Shown here one piece after another: positions 1 to 5,910 of a stretch of 44,364 bases of DNA. Under the pieces are notes generated by a model that saw only the letters and a program-made list of their open reading frames with translations, did no database searches and had not been told where the DNA came from. This DNA is from Candidatus Binataceae bacterium (lineage in GTDB: Bacteria; Desulfobacterota; Binatia; Binatales; Binataceae): the NCBI GenBank assembly GCA_030041155.1, contig JASHOJ010000016.1:1-44364 (forward strand). The letters are read 5' to 3'. A program made the position numbers and the translations under genes. Numbering within the stretch: position 1 is the stretch's first letter; each line of letters starts with the position of its first letter.

Positions 1-251
1 AACTGGCCGATATCAATCTGCGGCTCGGCGATTCGGAAAGCGCGCTGATGGCGGCGAACGCGGGCCTCAGCAAGGACCCGCGCAACGCAAGGCTTTACAA
101 CGCGAAGGGGATGGCGCTCAACGACTTGCAGCGTACCGGCGAGGCCGCGGTTGCCTTTCGCAAGGCGCTCTCGATCGATCCGACGTTCCAGGTCGCGCGC
201 GAAAATCTGCAGGCGGTCAGTTCCGGCGGCAACAAAAGCGCGCACCATTAG
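1..251 (+). CDS. TPR-repeat protein, C-terminal fragment (cut by window start)
   Basis: The reading frame is open from base 3 to the stop at 249-251, so this is the tail of a longer gene that begins outside the window. The visible 82 residues show tetratricopeptide spacing: a repeat with the pattern ARLYNAKGMALNDL, followed by EAAVAFRKALSIDP, the usual A/G/Y/A/A/P positions of a TPR helix pair. The end is a short polar tail (SSGGNKSAHH). TPR proteins are scaffolds for protein-protein contacts, and nothing here identifies the partner. An internal ATG at 48 is available but cuts into a repeat, so it is unlikely to be the true start. The family call is firm; the function is unknown. Confidence 0.75.
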   Translation, partial: LADINLRLGDSESALMAANAGLSKDPRNARLYNAKGMALNDLQRTGEAAVAFRKALSIDPTFQVARENLQAVSSGGNKSAHH

Positions 252-299
252 AGTTTTCGCTCAGCTTTTCTTTGCACTCAAGCGATCCGCCCTTCGATT

Positions 300-545
300 A
301 ACGCGCGGAGGACCGCGCGGGATCCTTCGCCTGCGGCTCAGGATGACCTGACGCCAAATCTCATTGCGAGGCTGCTCTGAAATGCCCTCGCCCGCCGGGA
401 GAGGGAGAGCGGCGCGAGGCTTGCGTTCTTTTGTCGCAAGCCTCGTGACGCGAGGGTGAGGGCGTTGAACCTCTGCGGCGCTATTCCGTCATTCCCGCGG
501 GGCTCAAGTTGCCAGGCGCGCGAGGAATCCCGGATTTCGCGACCC
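300..545. repeat. gene-free stretch with REP-like palindromic repeats
   Basis: About 300 bases between the TPR gene and the next gene hold no convincing ORF. They contain a perfect 11-bp inverted repeat with a 9-nt loop (arms CGAGGCTTGCG at 415-425 and CGCAAGCCTCG at 435-445). Flanking it are CCCTCGCCCGCC (near 385) and GCGAGGGTGAGGG (450-462). Two motifs typical of dispersed intergenic repeats are also present: GGATCCTTCGCCTGCGG near 320 and GTCATTCCCGCGGGG near 488. There is no T-run after the hairpin, so it is not a standard terminator. This looks like a cluster of REP/BIME-type elements; copy number elsewhere cannot be seen. Confidence 0.45.
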
Positions 546-549
546 TGTC

Positions 550-1092
550 TCAATAATAGGCCGGGCCGCGATTGACCGATTTCAACACCAGGAACGGGCT
601 CGTGATATCGAAGACATAGCCCTGCACCTGGATCGGGCGCGAGGTATTGGCGGAGAAGATGATCTTCTCGCGCAGATCCTGCTGGCCAACGACCTCAATT
701 CGCTTGGCAAGAATCGAGCGGTACAGCTCCCGTGCGTAGTGCGCGTTCGGATCGAACTGAAGATCGGCGTTGTTGAGCTCGGTATCGAGCCGCATGTACA
801 CGTCATGGCCGTCGACGCGCAGATGCACGATTTGCGCGTTTCCCGGCAATTGCGACTCGCTCAGTCCAACGTCGCCGACTATGTCGAGCTGCCTGAAGCG
901 CTGCGGCGACTGGTTGGGCGTCGGATTTACCAACTGCGTCGTGTTAAGACTGCCGGTAGGATTGACCTGCGTGATGTGGATCGGACCCACCGCGCCGCCG
1001 GCTCCGATCTGAAAGGCTAGCGCTCCAGTGGCAAACGCGAGCATCAGTACCGCCGCTGAGAACCCGAACACGACCGCCTTAACGATGTTCAT
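550..1092 (-). CDS. exported protein of unknown function
   Basis: No family recognised. The chosen ATG at 1092 has GGAG seven bases upstream and gives a 180-residue protein. The frame stays open up to 1209, but that longer start would overlap the DUF971 gene and bury the signal sequence. Residues 1-27 form a clear signal peptide or anchor (MNIVKAVVFGFSAAVLMLAF, then ATGALAF). The mature part is polar with no obvious catalytic motif, and the segment near 120-145 (HYARELYRSILAKRIEVVGQ) is probably helical. A YY pair ends the chain. It follows the DUF971 gene on the same strand after an 80-base gap. A periplasmic or outer-membrane-associated role is inferred from the signal only. Confidence 0.7.
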   Translation of the reverse strand: MNIVKAVVFGFSAAVLMLAFATGALAFQIGAGGAVGPIHITQVNPTGSLNTTQLVNPTPNQSPQRFRQLDIVGDVGLSESQLPGNAQIVHLRVDGHDVYMRLDTELNNADLQFDPNAHYARELYRSILAKRIEVVGQQDLREKIIFSANTSRPIQVQGYVFDITSPFLVLKSVNRGPAYY

Positions 1093-1171
1093 GCTCGTGC
1101 TCCGCGGACGATCTTCTATCGAAAATGCTCCGAGCATCGGCGGATCATCGATCCGCTGATCACTGCCTAGA

Positions 1172-1507
1172 TCATCCGCCGGTGATAGGGCGCTCAGGCT
1201 CGGCCACACAATAGGCGCATCGGCAGATCGCCCGTAGTTGAGACATGGTATAGATCGTTTCGTGCCCGTCCGACCATCCTACAAAAACCGCCTGCTCGCC
1301 CAATCGCGAGAGCTGCGCCAGGCGTTGGCTCTGCGATGGAATTTCTCCCTGCACCGCGCCGTGACATACGTTGCACGGGCAATAGCGGCGCAGGTTCTCG
1401 AGCGGATAGATGCTGTCGTGGCCGTCGGTCCACTGCACGCCGATCGCGTAGCGGCCGACTTCGTTCAACCCCTTGATCTTTGGATTTTTTGGCTTGATAA
1501 GTGCCAT
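1172..1507 (-). CDS. DUF971 (GBBH-like N-terminal domain) protein
   Basis: A 111-residue protein with the two halves of the DUF971 fold: W-T-D-G-H-D-S-I-Y with LRRYCPCNVC near residues 26-50, then W-S-D-G-H-E-T-I-Y with LRAICRCAYC near 80-100. These W-(S/T)-D-G-H and C-x-C-x2-C patterns define the family related to the N-terminal domain of gamma-butyrobetaine hydroxylase. In that enzyme the domain binds zinc; small stand-alone members have been linked to Fe-S or metal handling, but no reaction is established. Length is normal. It is transcribed away from the flavin-reductase-like gene, with an 11-bp repeat array between them (1551-1594). Confidence 0.85.
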   Translation of the reverse strand: MALIKPKNPKIKGLNEVGRYAIGVQWTDGHDSIYPLENLRRYCPCNVCHGAVQGEIPSQSQRLAQLSRLGEQAVFVGWSDGHETIYTMSQLRAICRCAYCVAEPERPITGG

Positions 1508-1550
1508 GAGCTGTCTCGCGGCCTCATTATAGATCGCGCGTCAAGGATCT

Positions 1551-1594
1551 GAGAATGATCGGAAAATGATTAGAGAATGATCGAAGAATGCTTT
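1551..1594. promoter_or_regulatory. four tandem 11-bp repeats in a divergent promoter region
   Basis: Four consecutive 11-mers: GAGAATGATCG (1551), GAAAATGATTA (1562), GAGAATGATCG (1573) and AAGAATGCTTT (1584). The first and third are identical and the core AATGAT occurs three times. They lie between the start of the DUF971 gene (1507, minus) and the flavin-reductase-like gene (1655, plus). Eleven-base phasing puts every copy on the same helix face, as expected of a cooperative protein-binding site. The core resembles Fur half-sites, and TGAGAATGA recurs in the palindrome at 40887. The regulator is inferred, not shown. Confidence 0.45.
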
Positions 1595-1654
1595 CTTGCG
1601 CGTGCGCGCTCTGACCGCCAAAGTTAAGTCATACGATTTCGGAGGCTTCAAATC

Positions 1655-2131
1655 ATGGATGAAAAGGCAAAGAAACAGGCGCTCTTGATGATCCCTTACG
1701 GACTATTCGTGCTCGGCGCCGCAAATGCCGGCAACGCGACGGTTGCAACCGTTAACTGGGTGACCCAAGCCAGCTTTAATCCTCCTCTGGTTGCGGTCGG
1801 AATCAAAAAAGATTCCGGAGCGCACGGGATGGTCAAGGATTCGAAAAAGTTCGCCCTGTCGATGCTCGCGTCCGGACAGAAGGCAATCGCCGGCGCCTAT
1901 TTTCGACACGTTGAGCCAAAAGACGGCAAATTCGGAGACTACGCGTATCAGAACGGCGCCAATGGAACCCCGATCGTCAGCGATGCGCCGGCCGCGGTGG
2001 AGTGCGAGGTCGTCGGCTTCTACGAACTGGGCGATCACAGCGTCGTGGTCGGCCGCGTAACCGATGCCCATGTGAAGCGCGAAGCCGACGCGCTGACGAT
2101 GAAGGAGACCGGCTGGAACTACGGCGGATAA
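1655..2131 (+). CDS. flavin reductase-like (FMN-binding split-barrel) protein
   Basis: A 158-residue protein starting at an ATG with GGAGG nine bases upstream (1641-1645). It matches the flavin reductase-like family: the early G-x-F-V-L-G-A pattern (residues 16-24), NATVATVNWVTQASFNPPLV (28-47), a central LSMLASGQ segment, and the family's typical end (KETGWNYGG). Members bind FMN in a split barrel and move electrons from NAD(P)H or a partner protein to flavin or ferric chelates. The physiological partner cannot be told from sequence. It is a single-domain form with no fused rubredoxin. The upstream repeat array suggests regulated expression. Confidence 0.85.
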   Translation: MDEKAKKQALLMIPYGLFVLGAANAGNATVATVNWVTQASFNPPLVAVGIKKDSGAHGMVKDSKKFALSMLASGQKAIAGAYFRHVEPKDGKFGDYAYQNGANGTPIVSDAPAAVECEVVGFYELGDHSVVVGRVTDAHVKREADALTMKETGWNYGG

Positions 2132-2198
2132 TCGAGTCTCGCGCCCTGGCGTGCTGTCGGGCGGAATCCGGAATCGGGCAACGCCGTCGCGAAGCAGG

Positions 2199-2255
2199 CC
2201 TTAAGATTCCGCGACTCGGCGGGCGATGCTCACCACCGCGCTCGGAATGACAGAA
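2199..2255. repeat. possible dispersed repeat in the gap before the dehydrogenase
   Basis: The 137-base gap carries AAGATTCCGCGACTCGG near 2202 and GCTCGGAATGACA near 2239. This is an imperfect inverted arrangement of GATTCC/GGAATG similar in style to the intergenic repeats at 300-545. It lies between two same-strand genes and has no T-run. Low confidence, because only single copies can be compared. Confidence 0.25.
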
Positions 2256-2268
2256 CACGGAGAACAGC

Positions 2269-3336
2269 TTGGCGAATCAATCGGCAAACAAGACGGTCGT
2301 CGTTTTTCCCGGTGATGACGCCTCTCCGGAGGCGATGAACGCCGCGATGGAGGTGCTGCGCGCGCTCAGCCTGCCGATCAATTACGTTGAGTTCCCGCCG
2401 GGCGACCAATGGGTGCGCGGCGAGACCGACGTACGCGCGCGCGCGGCAATCGACGCCTCGGATGCGACTTTGTTCGGGTCCACCTCGGGCAAGACCACCG
2501 CGATAACCTATCTGCGCTGGGGCAAAGAGACTTACGCGAACGTGCGGCCCGCGAAATGGTCCAAAGGGTACCGAAGCCCGATGGCCAATCCCGACGGTAT
2601 CGATTTCGTTATCGTGCGCGAAAATCTGGAGGACCTGTACTTGGGGCTCGAAGGCCCGCTTGAGACGCTCGAGCCTTTGAAGCTCCACAGCAGAATCTTG
2701 AGGCGTCAGCTCGACACCCGCCAGCACGGCATCTATGCAATCAAAGTGATCACCGAGCGCAACACGCGCCGGATCGCGGATTTCGCGTGCCGCCTGGCAC
2801 AGAAGCGCAAGCGCGCCGGCGGCAAGGGCAAGCTTACCTGCACCTCCAAGTACAACATGCTGCCGGCTGCGGACGGCTACTTCCGTCAGATCGTGCAGGA
2901 AACCGCCGCGAAATATCCGGAGATCAGATACGAGCAGTTTATTGTCGACGATTTCGCGCGGCGGCTGGTCGCCTCCCCGCACGATCTGGATGTGGTCGTG
3001 ATGCCGAACCTCTACGGCGACATCCTTTCGGATGCTGCCGCGGGGATTATCGGCGGGCTCGGACTCGCACCCAGTGGATGTTACGGCGAAAATTATGCCT
3101 ATTTCGAGTCGGTGCACGGCACCGCGCCGGATATCATGGGGATGGGAATTATCAATCCCAGCGCGACAATCCTTTCGGCTGCCCTGATGCTGGAATATCT
3201 GGATTTCGCGGAAGCTGGACGGCGGCTGGAAGCCGCCGTCCGCAAGGTCTACAGCGATGGCCGGGTGCTCACGCCCGATCAGGGCGGAAGAGCCAAAACC
3301 GCCGACTTCGCACGCGAGGTAATTGCCAACCTTTGA
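2269..3336 (+). CDS. isocitrate/isopropylmalate dehydrogenase family protein
   Basis: A beta-decarboxylating dehydrogenase of 355 residues, starting at TTG (2269) with GGAG at 2259-2262. Family marks in order: YANVRPAKW (about 90), FVIVRENLEDLYLG (about 113-126, substrate-site region), the lysine/tyrosine region KYNMLPAADGYF (about 200), VVMPNLYGDILSDAAAGIIG (metal-binding aspartates, about 243-262), and FESVHGTAPDIMG (cofactor site, about 280). These oxidise a 2-hydroxy-acid (isocitrate, 3-isopropylmalate, homoisocitrate or tartrate) with NAD(P) and Mg/Mn, then decarboxylate it. The Y-A-N-V-R-P and R-E-N-L-E-D wording fits the NAD-dependent isocitrate-type branch, but the substrate is not certain. 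There are no leucine-pathway or TCA neighbours to help. It is a cytosolic enzyme of normal length. Confidence 0.88.
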   Translation: MANQSANKTVVVFPGDDASPEAMNAAMEVLRALSLPINYVEFPPGDQWVRGETDVRARAAIDASDATLFGSTSGKTTAITYLRWGKETYANVRPAKWSKGYRSPMANPDGIDFVIVRENLEDLYLGLEGPLETLEPLKLHSRILRRQLDTRQHGIYAIKVITERNTRRIADFACRLAQKRKRAGGKGKLTCTSKYNMLPAADGYFRQIVQETAAKYPEIRYEQFIVDDFARRLVASPHDLDVVVMPNLYGDILSDAAAGIIGGLGLAPSGCYGENYAYFESVHGTAPDIMGMGIINPSATILSAALMLEYLDFAEAGRRLEAAVRKVYSDGRVLTPDQGGRAKTADFAREVIANL

Positions 3337-3416
3337 CCGAACTCGCCGACCAGCCGCAAACCAGCCTCACCATAGCCCTTGAGACATGCGTTTAAAGCGG
3401 CCAACGGAGCGTTTCC

Positions 3417-3433
3417 TGCCGTTGACAACGGCA
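3417..3433. other. short perfect stem-loop downstream of the dehydrogenase
   Basis: TGCCGTT and AACGGCA form a perfect 7-bp stem around a GAC loop, 80 bases after the dehydrogenase stop. No T-run follows on either strand, so an intrinsic terminator is not well supported. It could be a transcript 3'-end stabiliser. The TTGACA inside it has no matching -10 box. Confidence 0.3.
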
Positions 3434-3484
3434 AAGTGGTATTGCACCCACGTCCGCGATAGCCAGCGGCCTTAAAATCGAATC

Positions 3485-3512
3485 TTGACTCTGGATAGGC
3501 CGGCGCTAGATT
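3485..3512 (+). promoter_or_regulatory. candidate sigma70-type promoter of a small unit
   Basis: TTGACT (3485-3490), a 16-base spacer and TAGATT (3507-3512) match the -35 and -10 consensus at five and four of six positions. The expected start would be near 3519, about 44 bases before the small ORF at 3563. The position in front of an ORF with a perfect Shine-Dalgarno and a downstream terminator raises its credibility. Consensus use in this organism is unknown. Confidence 0.4.
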
Positions 3513-3562
3513 AGCCAGAATCTTCATCAGATTCGGCAATTCACCAGAAGGAGGTGCTGCCC

Positions 3563-3628
3563 ATGAAAAACCAGAAGAATCGAACCTGCTCGGCAGGCGG
3601 CACTGCTTCCGCGTCTCTGACCAATTAG
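3563..3628 (+). CDS. 21-residue small protein with a perfect Shine-Dalgarno
   Basis: ATG at 3563 opens a 21-codon frame ending in TAG at 3626-3628. AAGGAGGTG at 3548-3556 is fully complementary to the standard 16S 3' end and sits eight bases before the ATG, stronger than any other ribosome site noticed in the window. The peptide is basic at the start (MKNQKNRTC) and small/polar at the end (SAGGTASASLTN), with one cysteine and no membrane segment. A candidate promoter (3485-3512) and a hairpin with a T-rich tail (3665-3690) bracket it, so it may be its own transcript. It matches no family I recognise. It could be a leader or a short regulatory RNA with an ORF; no maturation enzyme lies nearby to suggest a modified peptide. 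Confidence 0.45.
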   Translation: MKNQKNRTCSAGGTASASLTN

Positions 3629-3664
3629 TCAGCTTGCGTTAACATTCGGATAGCGGCCGCGGAA

Positions 3665-3690
3665 CCGTGGTTTTCCACGGCGTTTTCGCT
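3665..3690 (+). terminator. probable intrinsic terminator
   Basis: A perfect 6-bp GC-rich stem (CCGTGG, loop TTTT, CCACGG at 3665-3680) is followed by the T-rich tail CGTTTTCGCTTTTCC. It lies 37 bases after the small ORF at 3563-3628 and well before the RIO kinase, as expected for the end of a separate short transcript. Confidence 0.5.
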
Positions 3691-3813
3691 TTTCCTTTGT
3701 TAAACAAGAGCGGTAAGCCCTCGCCAGCCCTCAATAGAGGAGCGCGCGTCGCTGCGTCCAGCCTCGGAATCCGAGATGGATTAACTGAATGTCAACAAGA
3801 GGAGGAAAGCATA

Positions 3814-3915
3814 ATGCAAAACTCATTCGCAAATTGCGCAAATTGCCTCGAATTTCGATCAACTCCGTATCCATCAAACCGTGGAGCACCTGATGACCGA
3901 GAATCAGCAGATTGA
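3814..3915 (+). CDS. 33-residue leader ORF overlapping the RIO kinase start
   Basis: ATG at 3814 has GGAGG eight bases upstream (3801-3805) within a longer purine run, while the kinase start has only GGAG. The frame encodes 33 residues including FANCANCLEF, where a tandem 9-bp repeat (GCAAATTGC twice, 3829-3846) gives the ANCANC sequence, and ends at 3915. It overlaps the first codons of the kinase in another frame, which is the arrangement used for translational coupling. No family is recognised. It may be a regulatory leader peptide rather than a functional protein. An upstream in-frame ATG exists at 3667, but it lies inside the terminator. Confidence 0.4.
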   Translation: MQNSFANCANCLEFRSTPYPSNRGAPDDRESAD

Positions 3916-4639
3916 AGCAAGTAACGCACTCGAATCGTTTTTTGGCGATGGGCTCATAATGGAAGTCCTCTACATCGTTCGCAGCGGCAAGGAAGCGACG
4001 GTCTATTGCTGCCGCGCCGCGCCCGAGACCGGACACGCTCTGCTCGCGGCAAAGGTCTACCGCGGACTCGAACAGCGCGCGTTTCGCAACGACTCTATCT
4101 ACCAGGCCGGGCGTGGCGCGAATTGGGAGACCAGAAAGCTGCGCGCGTTCAAAAACAAGACCGCGCATGGGCGCGAGGTTCAGTTCGCAACCTGGATCGG
4201 CTCCGAATACCAAACCCTGCGCACGCTCTATGAGGCCGGCGCCGATGTTCCCCAGCCGATAGCCCGCGCCCGCAGTGCAATCCTGATGGAGTATCTCGGC
4301 GACCTGGACGGCGCCGCGCCGATGCTGGTGCGGACCGCTATGGAGGAGAGCGCGGCTCAGGCGTGCCTGCGCGCGATTCTTGAAAACGTAGCGCTATGGC
4401 TTGCGAATCATCTGATTCACGGCGATCTTTCCGCTTACAATCTTCTCTACTGGAACGATCGGGTGGTCGCGATTGATTTTCCGCAGGCTGTCGATGCGCG
4501 GATGAATCCCAATGCCCGCGCACTGCTAGGGCGCGATATCGAGAATGTCTGCGCCCATTTTCAGCGCTTCGGGCTTGGCGCGAACGGCGGTCGCATCGCG
4601 GAGCAGATGTGGCGCCAGTATCGCGGGGGAAGGCTGTGA
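3893..4639 (+). CDS. RIO1-family atypical protein kinase
   Basis: A 248-residue protein from ATG 3893 (GGAG at 3883-3886); a GTG four codons earlier is the alternative. It is a RIO-type kinase. The nucleotide-binding start VRSGKEATVYCC is near residue 25, with the lysine of AAKVYR near 48. The RIO1-like insert contains a run from NDSIYQAGRG to WETRKLRAFK. The catalytic loop is HGDLSAYNLLYW (about 178), and the metal-binding IDFPQAVD is near 196. The closing segment is RDIENVCAHF. In archaea and eukaryotes RIO1 matures the small ribosomal subunit; bacterial members are poorly characterised. All key residues are present, so it should be active as a kinase or ATPase. It is a single gene, probably translationally coupled to the leader ORF. 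Confidence 0.88.
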   Translation: MTENQQIEASNALESFFGDGLIMEVLYIVRSGKEATVYCCRAAPETGHALLAAKVYRGLEQRAFRNDSIYQAGRGANWETRKLRAFKNKTAHGREVQFATWIGSEYQTLRTLYEAGADVPQPIARARSAILMEYLGDLDGAAPMLVRTAMEESAAQACLRAILENVALWLANHLIHGDLSAYNLLYWNDRVVAIDFPQAVDARMNPNARALLGRDIENVCAHFQRFGLGANGGRIAEQMWRQYRGGRL

Positions 4640-4675
4640 CGCTACTTGCGATTCGGAAGAACGAGCGTCGGCGAA

Positions 4676-4861
4676 TCAATCGTCGCGCTGGCGAAGAGGC
4701 TCTGGATTGGACGCGGGCGCGGACACCGGCGGAGTTTTGCGGCGCGCCCACCAGAAGATGTCGCACAACACGCCGCACGCTGCGACATAGATGGGCGGCG
4801 GTTCGCGCGTTGGCTGCGGCGCCGTATCGTTTGCAGCAGTATCGTCGGGAGAATTGCGCAT
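4676..4861 (-). CDS. possible 61-residue protein downstream of the acyltransferase
   Basis: A minus-strand ORF that begins 41 bases after the LpxL-like gene ends on the same strand. The middle is hydrophobic (IYVAACGVLCDIFWWARRK) and the ends are proline-rich and polar. Third codon positions are GC-rich like the real genes here. No good ribosome site is visible before the ATG, and no family is recognised. The opposite strand also stays open across this stretch but reads as arginine-rich noise. Without homologues it may be non-coding; otherwise 4640-4902 holds nothing identifiable. Confidence 0.3.
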   Translation of the reverse strand: MRNSPDDTAANDTAPQPTREPPPIYVAACGVLCDIFWWARRKTPPVSAPASNPEPLRQRDD

Positions 4862-4902
4862 ACGTTACCGATGCTAGCTGTACACCGGGTTTCGGTAAAC
4901 GA

Positions 4903-5823
4903 TCAGTAGAATCGCGCTTCCCCTTCGGGCCGCGTCTTCCACCTTCGATGAATCCAATTCCAGTGATCGGGATGGGCTCGGATGATTTCCTCAATTGCTT
5001 TTACGAAGCGCTGAGTGTTTTCGCGATTGTCGGCTTCGCGGTCCTCGGTCTTTACGAGCTCGATCGGAGCCTTGATGGTGATCTTATGGTGGGAACTATC
5101 GCCCTCGCGCACCATGAAACAGGGCACCACCGGCGCGCCGGTGGCGCGCGCCAGCCGTGCAACCGCGTCGCTGGTCGAGGCAGGCTTTGAGAAGAAGTCC
5201 ACGAATACGCCGCGGCGCACGTCGAGGTCCAAGGCGACCCCCACCATCCAGTTGCGCCGAAGCGCCCTCATCGCGTCCATGCCGCCGTCGCGGCGCTCGA
5301 TTATGCGGTTTCCGAACCGGGTCCGCGCCTCCCGCACCGCGTGGTCGATAAAAGGATTTCGCAGCGCGCGATAGACGACTGCGATTCGGTAGCCATAAAT
5401 CGAGTGCGCGATGTTAAGGAGCTCGAAATTGCCGAAATGCGCGGTCAGAACGATTATCCCGCGCCCGGCAGACATGCGTTCCGCCTCATCCCAATACTGC
5501 TTGCCCTCATAGGTCGCGAACCGCTCGATATTGGAGCGGTCGAGTTCGCCGAGATGCGCCCATTCGGCCGCCATCCGTCCCCAGTTCCGATACACGCCGC
5601 GCAGCAGTTCGAGCCTCTGGGCCGAAGTCATGCCTGGAAAGGCAATTTCCATGTTCTTTATCGCGATCGGGCGGTTTGGCCGGTCGATCTCCATCGCGAT
5701 GCGGCCGAGACCCGAACCGATTCTGACCGCGCGAGCAAGCGGCAGCGCCCGCAGCGAGGCAATCCCAATCGAGGCGCCGGTCCATTCCAGGCGCGCGCTT
5801 ATGCCGCCAATCTGCCGAGGCAT
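4903..5823 (-). CDS. LpxL/HtrB-type lipid A acyltransferase
   Basis: A 306-residue member of the lysophospholipid/lipid A late acyltransferase family. The catalytic HX4E motif is visible as His129 and Glu134 in LTAHFGNFELLN. The family blocks YRNWGRMAAEW (about 78), VYRALRNP (about 151), the DLDVRRGVFVDFF segment (about 198) and ARATGAPVVPCFMVREG (about 223) follow, then the C-terminal HPDHWNWIHRRWKTRP block. These enzymes transfer an acyl chain from acyl-ACP to Kdo2-lipid A (or related lipids) at the inner membrane. N-terminal hydrophobicity is weak, so membrane attachment may be peripheral. The late-acylation role fits the lipid A cluster a few kilobases away; which position and chain cannot be told. 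The start ATG has AGGA just upstream. Confidence 0.88.
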   Translation of the reverse strand: MPRQIGGISARLEWTGASIGIASLRALPLARAVRIGSGLGRIAMEIDRPNRPIAIKNMEIAFPGMTSAQRLELLRGVYRNWGRMAAEWAHLGELDRSNIERFATYEGKQYWDEAERMSAGRGIIVLTAHFGNFELLNIAHSIYGYRIAVVYRALRNPFIDHAVREARTRFGNRIIERRDGGMDAMRALRRNWMVGVALDLDVRRGVFVDFFSKPASTSDAVARLARATGAPVVPCFMVREGDSSHHKITIKAPIELVKTEDREADNRENTQRFVKAIEEIIRAHPDHWNWIHRRWKTRPEGEARFY

Positions 5824-5910
5824 CGTCCTATAAAAGCCGCGGCGCGCGGATGAATCTCCGCGCGCCGCAAACCAGAGGAAGGAATTATCACATTCAGTTT
5901 GCGCACCTCA

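Noticed and set aside
3417-3433. Terminator for the dehydrogenase gene
   Set aside because: The stem is perfect but no T-run follows on either strand, so it is listed only as a stem-loop.
3563-3628. Ribosomally made, modified peptide (RiPP) precursor such as PqqA or mycofactocin
   Set aside because: No radical SAM enzyme, cyclase or other maturase nearby and no known precursor motif in the peptide.
4609-5190. 193-codon plus-strand frame between the RIO kinase and the acyltransferase
   Set aside because: Arginine-rich noise that runs antisense to conserved LpxL motifs.
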